Shown: one piece after another, positions 55,453-64,000 of the stretch
Layout: each line of letters starts with the position of its first letter
Position numbering within the stretch: the first letter of the stretch is position 1
Assembly: GCA_963834875.1 (NCBI GenBank)
Contig: CAWIDG010000027.1
Location: 490,629-554,628, forward strand
DNA: 64,000 nucleotides
From: DATAGF01 sp963834875
GTDB lineage: Bacteria > Actinomycetota > Thermoleophilia > Miltoncostaeales > Miltoncostaeaceae
Direction: 5' to 3'
Notes under the pieces: model-generated
What the model was told of the DNA's origin: nothing
What the model saw: the letters and a program-made list of their open reading frames with translations, nothing else
Database searches by the model: none
Translations under genes and position numbers: made by a program

Positions 55453-55541
55453 CGGAGAGGGAGGGATTTGAACCCTCGAGGCGAGAGATCCCGCCTACGC
55501 GATTTCCAGTCGCGCTCCTTCGGCCGCTCGGACACCTCTCC
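55453..55541 (-). tRNA. tRNA-Ser (anticodon GGA)
   Basis: Acceptor GGAGAGG/CCTCTCC with discriminator G. The anticodon stem CGCGA/TCGCG holds loop CTGGAAA, giving GGA. A long variable arm and TTCAAAT T loop are present, as required for class II tRNA-Ser. It lies 23 bases past the TPM gene on the opposite strand. Confidence 0.94.
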
Positions 55542-55596
55542 CCGGCGGCGATCCTAGCGGACGGCCCTCCCAGGACCCTTTGGTAGCCTCGTCCGC

Positions 55597-55685
55597 GGAG
55601 GGGTGGCAGAGCGGTCGAATGCGGCGGTCTCGAAAACCGTTTCGGGCCTCTGGGTCCGACGAGGGTTCAAATCCCTCCCCCTCCG
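55597..55685 (+). tRNA. tRNA-Ser (anticodon CGA)
   Basis: Acceptor GGAGGGG/CCCCTCC with discriminator G. The anticodon stem-loop is GCGGT-CTCGAAA-ACCGT, giving anticodon CGA. A long variable arm and TTCAAAT T loop are present. It is 55 bases from, and divergent to, tRNA-Ser(GGA). Confidence 0.95.
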
Positions 55686-55846
55686 TTTCCGCCGAGTTCT
55701 CTCCGGAAGAGGCATCAGGAACTCGGCGGCGATCGGCGCCCGCCGTCGGCCAAGTCTGCTCGTGGCGTGTCGAACACTCGGGCGGCCGAGGCGTGAGTTC
55801 AGGGGACGCCCCGTCGCCAAAACAAGCTCATTGCGTGCTCAGAAGA

Positions 55847-56749
55847 TCAGGGCTGCGCCACCCTCCGGGTGCGCTCGAGCGCCCTCAGGTCGCGCTCGGT
55901 CTGCGTGCCGACTACCCGTCGCCGACGCGCCACCCTGGCCGAGTGAGCGAGAGCGTCGCAGAGCCCGCCTCGCGCGACAGGGTCCCTGGAGGCGCGGACT
56001 GCAGCGCGGGCGGTGATAGCCGCGGCCCGCGGCAGCGGGCGCCGAAGCCATGCGCACCAGAGCGCATTGCGCACCTGGAGACGCCGCCGGGCGGCGCCGC
56101 CGTCGGGTTTCGGTTCGGGATGGTGGCTGGCGACGACCTCTGGGACGTAAGCCAGCCGCCATCCGCGATCAGCCATGTCGATCGCCAGCAGCTCTTCCTC
56201 TCCGCCGATGCCGAGGCAAGCGTCGAAGCCCCCGGCCTCGAGGAAGGCCGATCGGCGCACGATCGAGCCGCATGCGACGAACCCGAGGACGCGCGCTCCG
56301 GGTCCGCCGCCATTCTTGGCCAAGGGGCTGTCGGCCATGAGCGCACAGACGGGATCCTCGCGTCCTTCGGGCCCTACGAGCACGCGGGCCGCCACGAGGC
56401 CGAGGCACGGATGCATCTCCAAGAGATCGACGCCAAGGCTGAGCGCTCCTGGCTCCCACCACGAGTCGTCGTCGCAGAAGGCGACGTACGGAGCATCGGC
56501 GGCCCGCGCGCCGATCGTCCGGGCGGCGGCCCCGTGATTGCGGCGGAGCGGGATGAGCCTGGAGCCACGGGAGACGGCCACCGCGGCGGCGGTTCCGTCG
56601 CTCGACCCGTTGTTGACCACGATGACCTCGGGCCGCTCGGGGAGGCTCTCCAACCGCTCCAGAGTTCGAAGCAGGCTGTCACGCCGGTTCCTCGTGGCGA
56701 TGACCACCGCGGCCCGTGGCCCGTCCAAATCGCTCACCGCCTCAACCAC
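55847..56749 (-). CDS. Family 2 glycosyltransferase
   Basis: 300-aa GT-A fold enzyme. AAVVIATRNRRDSLLRTLERLESLP and EVIVVNNGSSDGTAAAV bind the sugar nucleotide. AFCDDDSWWEPGAL holds the DxD-type metal site near residue 92. GFDACLGIGGEEELLAIDMADRGWRLAYVPE completes the acceptor/catalytic side. The C-terminus is helical and basic. The acceptor is unknown. Wall or lipid glycosylation is probable. Confidence 0.88.
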   Translation of the reverse strand: MVEAVSDLDGPRAAVVIATRNRRDSLLRTLERLESLPERPEVIVVNNGSSDGTAAAVAVSRGSRLIPLRRNHGAAARTIGARAADAPYVAFCDDDSWWEPGALSLGVDLLEMHPCLGLVAARVLVGPEGREDPVCALMADSPLAKNGGGPGARVLGFVACGSIVRRSAFLEAGGFDACLGIGGEEELLAIDMADRGWRLAYVPEVVASHHPEPKPDGGAARRRLQVRNALWCAWLRRPLPRAAAITARAAVRASRDPVARGGLCDALAHSARVARRRRVVGTQTERDLRALERTRRVAQP

Positions 56750-56887
56750 GTAGGTGGCCCGCTCCCGATGACGATGGCTTTGCGGCGGTCACCGCTAGGG
56801 GTCATTTCGGGGTGGCGCCCACGTCTGTAGGGGCGCGGGCCGCGATCCCGCTCGTGGTGGCCAGTCGGCACGCAGCTGGCGTTTCGT

Positions 56888-58285
56888 TCAGGGTCGATCA
56901 AGTCCGACAGTTGGCGCGACGTCGCTATCCAGGGCGGTCGCCGACCCGTTGGTCCGGTCGTCGGCGAAGGACGATCGCTCCACCCGGCTGACGATGTCCT
57001 CGCCGGAGCCGATGCCCTGTGAATCGGGCGACGGTGCATCGGTCTCAGTTGACGCCCTCAGGAGCTGAAGCTGGCGCCTCAGCGCAGGCTGGCGATCCGT
57101 TGGTGCGATGTTGAGCAAGTCCTCGAGCGCTGCCGCGAGGCGCCGAGGGATCTGCGGAGAGGTCGCGCCCGCCTCGCGGATTTCGTCGAAAGCGAGCCTC
57201 ACGTAGCCGTCCCAATCGATCGTTGAGGTCACGAGCCGCACGACGCCCGAGCCATCGCGGTACCGCCCGTCGGGGAATCTGCGATTCGCCAGCTGGCGCA
57301 GGCAGTCGTGCAGCCGATCGATCGCCTGAACGGTGGTCGTCGGATCGAGGAACGGCTCCGACAGGCCGCGCTCGGCGATGTCGACGAGCATCCGCATCCC
57401 GTAGGCCACATCCTGATTCATCGTCCGCTCGGGCCCGAGGTCGATGAGCGCGCACACCTCGTCGTGGTCAACCGGCGCGTCCGACGGGATTATCCGCGCG
57501 AGCGCCGCGCCCGCTGGGACGAAGTCGCCGAGCGTCGGCACCAACTCGACGAGGCAATCGGCCCGGCGGGCCAGCTCGACCAACCGCTCGTGATCGACGT
57601 GGAAGACGACGCCCGACTCGACGACGACCACCACGCCCGGCTCGGATTCGGCTGGCGCGCCCGCGTCGGGGTAGAGCGTCTCCACGAGCGAGCGGATGTC
57701 CTTGCCCACGAGCTCGATCAGGGCGGCGACGCGCAGCGACTGTCCGAGGTGATGGACGTAGGAGACGAGCACGATGATGGAGGCGATAACCAGCAGGAAG
57801 GCGACGAGGATGGCCACGCCCGGCACCGATGCCTCCTTGCCCTCACCCGCGAACTGGACCTCGCGCATCGCGAGCATGGCGTGGGCGAACGTGCCGACGA
57901 AGATGCCGATTGCGAGCTGGCTCGGCCGATCCTGCAGGATCGAGCGCACGATCCTCGGAGAGAACTGGCCCATCGCCAGCTGGACCACGACCATGGTGAT
58001 CGTGAGCACGAGGGCCGCGAGCGTGACCATCGACGCTGCGACCGTGCTCAGGATGACGAGTGCCGCGTCAGGCCCGCCCGTCACCTGGGATGGCAGGAGG
58101 TTCGGCCCAAGCCAGCGGTCGAGGGCGATGGTGGCAAGACTGAGGACGACACCGGCGAAGACGCACAGCATCGGCAAGAGCCAAAGACTGGAACGCACTC
58201 GGTGCGCGAGGCGGAAGCTGGTGATGCCCTGACCTGCCCGGTCAGCGACGGCGGGAAACGGTGGAGAGGCCGCGACAGCGGACAT
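56888..58285 (-). CDS. DUF2254 membrane protein
   Basis: 465 aa, with four hydrophobic segments near the N-terminus: LWLLPMLCVFAGVVLSLATIAL, AALVILSTVAASMVTLAALVLTITMVVVQLA, LAIGIFVGTFAHAMLAM and VAILVAFLLVIASIIVLVSYVHHL. The pattern MGQFSPRIVRSILQDRPSQ is characteristic of DUF2254. The large soluble C-terminal half has a FHVDHERLVELARRAD segment and QDVAYGMRMLVDIAERGLSEPFLDPTT. The function is unknown; a membrane conductance role is only speculation. Confidence 0.87.
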   Translation of the reverse strand: MSAVAASPPFPAVADRAGQGITSFRLAHRVRSSLWLLPMLCVFAGVVLSLATIALDRWLGPNLLPSQVTGGPDAALVILSTVAASMVTLAALVLTITMVVVQLAMGQFSPRIVRSILQDRPSQLAIGIFVGTFAHAMLAMREVQFAGEGKEASVPGVAILVAFLLVIASIIVLVSYVHHLGQSLRVAALIELVGKDIRSLVETLYPDAGAPAESEPGVVVVVESGVVFHVDHERLVELARRADCLVELVPTLGDFVPAGAALARIIPSDAPVDHDEVCALIDLGPERTMNQDVAYGMRMLVDIAERGLSEPFLDPTTTVQAIDRLHDCLRQLANRRFPDGRYRDGSGVVRLVTSTIDWDGYVRLAFDEIREAGATSPQIPRRLAAALEDLLNIAPTDRQPALRRQLQLLRASTETDAPSPDSQGIGSGEDIVSRVERSSFADDRTNGSATALDSDVAPTVGLDRP

Positions 58286-58425
58286 CGCGGTATCGGCGCC
58301 CGATCGTCCCGGAGCGACTGACCAGTCCTGAGCCGCCCCCGCGGGACCAGCCGGGCGAACGCTGAAAACGCGTCACGGCCGATCGAGATCGCGAGGACCC
58401 GACTCGTCGCCGCCGCGCCCTCTCG

Positions 58426-59877
58426 CTAGCCGTTCCGGGGTGCGTCGGGTGCAATCGGCGCCAGGACGATCAGCGCGGCGTCGTCTGAGAGCGGCTCGTC
58501 GGAGGCGGCGATGATCGCCTCCTCGATCGCGCTGACGGTGCCGGCGACGGAGATCGCCGACGCGGAGGCCGCGGCGGCGGCGATGCCGTCCTGCCCGAAG
58601 GGCCGACCGGACCTCGTCGCCCGCTCGCTGACCCCGTCCGAATGGAGGATGAGGCGCTCCCCCGGCACGAGCTGGCGCGACGCCGGCTCGGGCGCGAGCC
58701 CCGGCTCCGTCCCCAGTTGCGGGGTCTCGGCCGGCCCGAGGCGCTCCGCTCGGCCGTCCGCCCCGATCACGAGCGGCGCCGGGTGGCCGCGGTTGATCCA
58801 GGTGAAGGTGCTCGCCGGCCCGTGCCAGCGGCCGATCACCGCGCTCACGGGCCCTCCGCGCCCCCGACCTTGGTGACGCACTCGTCCATGTAGCCCACCG
58901 CTTCGGCGAGGCCGGCGCCGTTACGGCGGGCGGCGCGAAAGGCCCCGAGGGCGATCGACGCCAGCGCGGCGGCGCTCGGACCCATGCCGATCGCGTCGGC
59001 GAGGCCGAGCCAGCCACCGTCGGCGTTGTTGACGTAGTCGAACCAGTCGCCGCCGACGTCGTAGAGGGCAGGACGTTGCCGGCGACGGTGGCTCCCGAGA
59101 GCCGCCCGATGCGCGGCGGCAGGAGGTTCTGCTGGATCTCCGAGGCCGCGCTGATGTCCTTGCGCCGGCGCACGATGTCGAGGACGTCGGTGTAGGGCTT
59201 GGCCAGCTCCACCGCCGCCGCCGCCTGCCGGGCGAGCTCGGCGAGCGACTCCTCGGCCGCGCCGAGCGCGACCAGCGCGCCGATGGCGCGGCCGCGCAGG
59301 TAGAGCGGGGAGAGCGTCACCCCGGGGAGGATGTCCTCGGCCTGATGCCGCAGGCCCGGGACACCCCCGCGCGACAGCTCGGGTCCCACGGCGAGCGGGG
59401 CCGGCAGCTGGGGCAGGGAATTCGGGGGACCCGGCCAGGAGCAGCATGCGCGAGCCGTCGATGTCCACCAGGTAGAGCGCGGCCGACGAGACGCCGTCGA
59501 GGCGGCGGGCCTCGGCGATGATCTGGTCTCCGACGAGGTGCGGGGGCACCTTGTTGAGCACGTTGACCACGCTCAAGGAGGTCGGCCCAGCCCGACAGCT
59601 CGCCCGCCGCGCGCAGGGCGTCGCGCTCGTTGGCGTCGGCCTCCTCGCGAGCCTGGCGCTCGGCGGCGGCCACCAGGTTCTGGCGCGAGCCGAAATGCCG
59701 GTAGATGGTGACGCGGGCGACCCCGCTGCGGGCGGCGATCTCGTCGATCGTCGCCCGCGGGTCGGCGCGCAGCGCGAGCACCGCCGCCTCGACGATCCGC
59801 GAGTAGTTCTGCTCCGCGTCGCTCCGGCGGCGACGGACCGCGACCGGGTCCTCCTGCGTGACTCCTGCCTCGTCCAT
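58426..59877 (-). CDS. TetR-GAF-SpoIIE-type phosphatase fusion regulator, several frame changes
   Basis: ATG 59877 has GAGGAGGGG upstream. The start is a TetR domain: NYSRIVEAAVLALRADPRATIDEIAARSGVARVTIYRHFGSRQNLV. The frame then shifts near 59585 into SVVNVLNKVPPHLVGDQIIAEARRLDGVSSAALYLVDIDG, a GAF-like module. Another shift near 59400 gives LSPLYLRGRAIGALVALG. DISAASEIQQNLLPPRIGRLSGATVAG starts the SpoIIE/PP2C domain. YDVGGDWFDYV (catalytic Asp) is one frame over and LILHSDGVSERA and DDAALIVLA are in a third. At least four indels. Confidence 0.7.
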
Positions 59878-60064
59878 GCGCCCCTCCTCGTGGCCTCTCG
59901 TACCCGAACTGCAACTGGCACTGAGCGTATCAGTTTGCCGTGCCGACTCGAGTGGCCCGCCGCAAGTGAGCCGCGTCGTTTCACTTGAACGCGAAAGGTT
60001 TCTTTTGACAACGAAGATGGTACGAGCGTCATGCAGGACCAACGAGTCACTGGAAGGGAGCATC

Positions 60065-60718
60065 ATGGAGGTTGCCAACGCACGACCCGAGGCGCTTCAC
60101 GGCCGCACGGTTTACGCCTCGGACGGCGAGAAGATCGGCAAGGTGGACGACGTGCTGGTCGACGCCGATGGCACGCCGGTCTACGTCGAGACCAAGAAGG
60201 GCCTGTTCTCCGGCAGGCGGCACGTCATTCCCGTGCAGGGAATGACGGTCGCCGCTGACGACGACCTGAGGGTCGCTTACACCAAGGATGAGCTCGAGGG
60301 CGCTCCGGCGCTCGGGGACGACGACGAGATCGACTACGACCGCGAGCGCGCGCTCGGCTCGCACTACGGCACGAGTGTCCGTGACTGGGACGAGCGGCGT
60401 GACCGGCTGACCGGCGAGGACCTCTCGCGCGGCCCGACGCCCGAGACCCGTCATCCCCGGGGCGGGCGCGACGACGTGCGCGACACCACCGAGGGACCGA
60501 CGCCCGAGACGCGGATCGCCAACCGGGCGGCGGAGGGCACGGACGACACCGCCGCCGGACAGCCGGCCGCCGACGCGCGGACGCGGCGCGGCGGCACGCA
60601 GGGCGCCGGAGACCCGGCCCCCCACCGCGAGACGAGCGGCCGCGTGCGCCTGCGCAGGTGGTCCGATGACGAGCGGGACGAGGACCGGGTCGGCACCGAG
60701 GGTACTCGGCGCGTCTGA
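60065..60718 (+). CDS. PRC-barrel domain protein with acidic, repeat-bearing tail
   Basis: ATG 60065 follows GGAAGGGAG. The first 75 residues are a PRC-barrel: LHGRTVYASDGEKIGKVDDVLVDADGTPVYVETKKGLFSGRRHVIPVQG. The rest is a charged linker with GPTPETR written twice (near residues 125 and 145). It is rich in Asp, Arg, Gly and probably disordered. PRC-barrels occur in ribosome maturation, photosynthesis and stress proteins. It is divergent from the TetR-SpoIIE gene, suggesting stress control. Confidence 0.78.
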   Translation: MEVANARPEALHGRTVYASDGEKIGKVDDVLVDADGTPVYVETKKGLFSGRRHVIPVQGMTVAADDDLRVAYTKDELEGAPALGDDDEIDYDRERALGSHYGTSVRDWDERRDRLTGEDLSRGPTPETRHPRGGRDDVRDTTEGPTPETRIANRAAEGTDDTAAGQPAADARTRRGGTQGAGDPAPHRETSGRVRLRRWSDDERDEDRVGTEGTRRV

Positions 60719-60822
60719 GCAGCGACCTCGGCTCGCGGCGCCGCCTCAGGCGGCCCGCGAGCCGGAGGCGCTGAGGTCTCCGAAAGCCACGTTGGACCGC
60801 CCGAACGGCTGGAGCACGGCAG

Positions 60823-61015
60823 ATGGGCATCAATCGCATTCATCATCCTCGGCCTGATGGCCGGACTCATCGCCAAGGCTGTTCTGCCGCCCCGAGCGAC
60901 GCGTGGTCACAGACCGGTTCCCCGGGACTCACGGCGTGAGACGGGCGCGCGTCGAGACGACTCGGTCACTCGTTTCCCGCTCGCGCGACGAGGACACGGC
61001 GTGTTCACCCCATGA
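60823..61015 (+). pseudogene. GlsB/YeaQ/YmgE-like membrane protein remnant
   Basis: ATG 60823 starts GI, then after dropping one A at about 60832 it reads IAFIILGLMAGLIAKAVLPPR, the typical first helix of GlsB/YeaQ. The rest of the family (two more Gly-rich helices) is missing; instead an Arg-rich unrelated tail reaches TGA 61013-61015. Decayed or truncated gene. Such genes often lie by general-stress loci. Confidence 0.45.
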
Positions 61016-61057
61016 GGGGCAAGGCGTTCTCGGGGCGGACCCTCGGAAGGCGGCGGC

Positions 61058-62664
61058 GTGAAGGTGCTCGGAGTCAACGCGGTGTTTCACGACCCGGCCG
61101 CCGCGGTCGTCGTGGACGGTGAGGTCGTCGCGGCTGCCGAGGAAGAGCGCTTCACCCGCCGCAAGCACGGCAAGCGACCGGTGCCGTTCTCCACGTGGGA
61201 GCTGCCCGAGGCCGCCGCCGGGTGGTGTCTCCGCCGGGCGGGCATCACGCCTGAGGAGCTCGATGCGGTCGCCTACTCGTACGATCCGGCTTTGGCGCCG
61301 GCGCCCGGTGGGAACGTCACCGGCGACCGGTGGGAAGGCCTTCGCACGCTCTACGTGCAGCGCGCACCGCGCTTCCTCGCGGCGGCGTTGCCCGGGTTGG
61401 CGCCGGAGATCGTGCGCTTCGTCCCGCACCACGTCGCCCACGCCGCCTCGGCGCACCTCGCGGCGCCCTTCGGCGACTGCGCGGTGATGGTGCTCGACGG
61501 CCGGGGGGAGCGCTCGTCCTACCTCGCGGGGCGCGCGTACGACGGCCGCCTTGATGTTCTGGCGACTCAGGCGCTGCCTCACTCGCTCGGGCTGATGTAC
61601 GAGGATCTGACCGAGCACCTCGGGTTTCGCCGGGCGTCCGACGAGTACAAGGTGATGGCGCTCGCCGCCTACGGCCGCCCGAAAATGCTCGATCGCCTAC
61701 GGCAGCTGGTCCGCGTCACCGACGCGGGCGGCTTCCTGATCGAGCCGATCGACTGGGCAGCTCTGCGGGCCGAGCCGGAGGACCTCGCCGCGTCGGTGCA
61801 GGCGCGACTGCAGGAGGTGATCCTGGACCTCGCCCGGTGGGTGCACCTGCGCAGCGGCCAGGAGGACGTTGCGCTGGCGGGCGGGGTGGCCCTCAACTGC
61901 GTGGCGAACTCGCACTTGGCCGAGCACGGTCCGTTCAAGCGCGTCTGGGTGCAGCCGGCGGCCGGCGACGCCGGCACCGCGCTGGGCGCGGCCTTGCGCG
62001 TCGCCCGCGACCTCGGCGACGCGGTCCTGCCCATGACGACGGCCGCCCTTGGGCGGGAGTGGAGCGATGCCGACATCGAGGCGGCGCTCCAAGAGGCCCG
62101 CGTACCCCACGAGCGGCCGGACGATCTTGCCGAGGCGGCGGCCCAGGTGATCGCCGATGACGGCGTGGTCGCATGGTTCCAGGGCCGCAGCGAGTACGGC
62201 CCCCGGGCGCTCGGTCACCGCAGCCTGCTCGCGAACCCCGGCAACCCGGCGAACGTCAACCGCCTGAACGCCGTCAAGGGACGCGAGAGTTTCCGACCGG
62301 TCGCCCCGATGGTCCGCGCCGAGCGTGCCGCCGAGATCTTCGAGGGTCCTCTGCCGAGCCCGTACATGCTCTTCACCCACCGGGTGCGCGACGGCTGGCG
62401 CGAGCGAATTCCCGCGGCCCTCCACGTCGACGGCACCGCCCGCATCCAGACGGTCGATCGGCTCGACGAGCCGCTGGTCGCTTCGATGCTCGAGGCGGTC
62501 GAACGGCGCACCGGCGCTCCGGTCGTCATCAACACGAGCCTGAACACCGCCGGGCGGCCGATGGTTAACGATCCACGCGACGCGCTCGAGTGTTCGGCTC
62601 CGCGCCGGTGGACGCGCTCGCCATCGGCCCCTTCGTCGTGCGACGCCCGGCCATGACGTCATGA
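61058..62664 (+). CDS. NodU/CmcH-family carbamoyltransferase, one 3' frame change
   Basis: GTG 61058 has GGAAGG upstream. VLGVNAVFHDPAAAVVVDGEVVAAAEEERFTRRKH opens the ASKHA-like N-domain. VPHHVAHAASAHLAAPF (metal-binding His), VMVLDGRGERSSY, LAGGVALNCVANSHL and EYGPRALGHRSLLANP follow. It catalyses O-carbamoylation via carbamoyl-adenylate. Near 62592 a base must change to give FGSAPVDALAIGPFVVRRPAMTS and TGA 62662-62664. It overlaps the following glycosyltransferase start. Confidence 0.9.
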
Positions 62665-64000
62665 CCGTTGACCTGGTCATCCCCACCATCGGGCGTCCCA
62701 CGCTCGCACGTCTCGCTGCGGCGCTCGGCGCGGGAGAGCCCCGGCGCTCGGGACGGTCGTCGTGGTCGAGACCGCCGGCGGCACGGCAGCACGAGCCTTT
62801 CCGAGGATCACCGCGCTCGACGGCGCCGCCGCGCGCGTACAGGTCGTGCGCGGGCGAGGCGAGGGGCGGCGGCAGCGCGGAACCTCGGCTGGCGCACGTG
62901 CTCCGCTCGATGGATCGCCTTCCTGGACGATGACGTCGTCCCCGACTCGGACTGGCCGGGCGCAGCTCGCCGAGGACCTTGACGGCCTGCCCGTGGACGT
63001 CGCCGCCAGCCAGGGCCGCATCGTCGTGCCGCGGCCCGCCGGGCGCGCGCCCACCGACTGGGAGCGCAACGTCGCCGGCCTCGAGACCGCCCGGTGGGCG
63101 ACGGCCGACATGGCGTACCGCCGCGTCGCGCTCGCCGCGGTGGGCGGGTTCGACGAGCGGTTCCGGCGCGCGTACCGCGAAGACGCCGACCTGGCGTTGA
63201 GAGTCCTCGGCGGCGGCTGGCGGCTGGTGCGCGGAGCGCGGCGAGTCACGCACCCGGTGGGCCCGGCCTCGCCGCTCGTGTCTCTGCGGCTTCAGGCCGG
63301 CAACGCCGACGACATGCTGATGCGGGCGCTTCACGGCCGGGGCTGGCGGTCCCGCGCAGGCGCGCCGAAGGGACGGCGGCGGCGGCATCTCGCGGTTGCG
63401 ACCGCCGGCCTGTCGGCTGCGGCCGCGGGGGCCGCGGGGCGGCGGGGGTCCGCCGCGGGTCTGCGCGGCCGCCTGGCTGGCGGGCACCACCGAGCTCGCC
63501 TGGGCGCGCATCGCCCCGGGCCCGCGGACCCCCCGGGAGGTCGCCCTGATGGTCGCGACGAGCGCGGTGATGCCGCCGGTCGCGGCCGGGGAGACCCTGC
63601 GCGGCGCGGTGAATCTCCCGCGCCGCCTCGGCGACCGCGCGCGCCGTCCGGTCGCTGCCCGGCCGGGACGCCGCCCGCGCGCCGTCCTGCTCGACCGCGA
63701 CGGCACGCTCGTCGCCGACGTCCCCTACAACGGCGACCCGTCGTTGGTGCGGCCACTCGCGGGCGTTCCGGAGGCCATCGCGCGGCTGCGCCGCGAGGGC
63801 GTCCCGACGGCGGTCGTCTCCAATCAGAGCGGCATCGCCCGCGGCCTGCTGACGCTGGACGACGTCGAGGCGGTCAACCGCAGGATCGAGGACGTGCTCG
63901 GCCCCCTCGGCCCGTGGGTGATCTGCCCGCACGGGCCCGCCGACGGCTGCGACTGCCGAAAGCCGCAGCCCGGGCTCGTCCTCCGCGCGGCGGCCCTGCT
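62661..64000 (+). CDS. Glycosyltransferase family 2 fused to HAD-IIIA phosphatase (GmhB-like), frame disrupted, cut at right edge
   Basis: ATG 62661 overlaps the carbamoyltransferase stop. VDLVIPTIGRPTLARLAAAL is a GT2 start. Frame changes occur near 62750 and 62900. FLDDDVVPDSDW holds the metal site, and ARWATADMAYRRVALAAVGGFDERFRRAYREDADLALRVL the acceptor side. Frame 0 from about 63540 continues through VALMVATSAVMPPVAAGETLRGAVNLPRRLG into RAVLLDRDGTLVADVPYNGDP, the HAD DxDGT nucleophile near 63690. AVVSNQSGIARG and CPHGPADGCDCRKPQPG are GmhB-type zinc and phosphatase motifs. It runs off the window. Confidence 0.78.

Noticed and set aside
1..64000. CRISPR array, insertion sequence or prophage
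   Set aside because: No regularly spaced repeats, no transposase or integrase motif, and no phage structural gene were seen.

Overview
The window is 64 kb of very GC-rich chromosomal DNA with dense gene packing, frequent GTG/TTG starts and many ATGA/GTGA/TGATG start-stop overlaps. It looks like a deep-branching actinobacterium. Thermoleophilia (Solirubrobacterales, Gaiellales or Miltoncostaeales type) is my inference. It rests on base composition, a PspA-PspAA pair, actinobacterial-style regulators and the order SRP RNA-dnaX-ybaB-recR-lysC-asd. No rRNA gene, CRISPR array, complete prophage, insertion sequence or integrase was recognised.

Layout. 1-4.3 kb: three secreted Ig/FN3-like repeat proteins sharing a C-terminal domain (a fourth relative lies at 28.1 kb). 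4.3-8.0 kb: aminotransferase, OsmC, an ATP-grasp protein and a DJ-1/PfpI protein. 8.0-15.8 kb: a central-carbon block with malate dehydrogenase, isocitrate dehydrogenase, an SLC13-type permease and succinate dehydrogenase subunits A, B and an HdrB-like third subunit. 16-22.4 kb: an uncharacterised 444-aa protein, a redoxin, two acetyltransferases, a TPM-like protein, TrmO, and a divergent NmrA/AraC pair. 22.4-27.6 kb: asd, lysC, recR, ybaB, dnaX and a large-type SRP RNA. 28-36.7 kb: a long plus-strand metal island of a DUF4331 protein, TPR protein, NicO-type Ni/Co exporter with a His-rich loop, Fur-family regulator, and CbiM/PDGLE/CbiQ/CbiO ECF importer. 36.7-41.4 kb: aldo-keto reductase, QueA, SDR, SoxR and a phytoene-desaturase-like oxidoreductase, with a SoxR-type promoter between SoxR and the SDR. 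41.4-49.9 kb: LAL-type LuxR regulator, NmrA protein, acetamidase, MoaD-like protein, alpha/beta hydrolase, GYD protein, cupin and TetR. 49.9-52.9 kb: a 3-kb segment bounded by a 48-bp direct repeat of the 3' half of tRNA-Val. 53-58.4 kb: the PspA stress module, two tRNA-Ser genes, a glycosyltransferase and a DUF2254 protein. 58.4-64 kb: a TetR-GAF-SpoIIE fusion, a PRC-barrel protein, a GlsB remnant, a carbamoyltransferase, and a glycosyltransferase-HAD fusion cut by the window end.

About twenty otherwise well-conserved genes need one or more single-base frame corrections, including recR, sdhA, sdhE, pspA and the LuxR regulator. This density across unrelated housekeeping genes points to indel errors in the underlying assembly more than to true pseudogenes. 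Such genes are reported as single loci with the position of each frame change.

Functional links. The metal island couples an exporter, a Fur-type sensor and an ECF importer. The SoxR promoter ties the SDR-queA pair to redox stress. The TCA genes and the dicarboxylate-type permease form a C4 metabolism neighbourhood. The right end appears to open a surface-polysaccharide locus.
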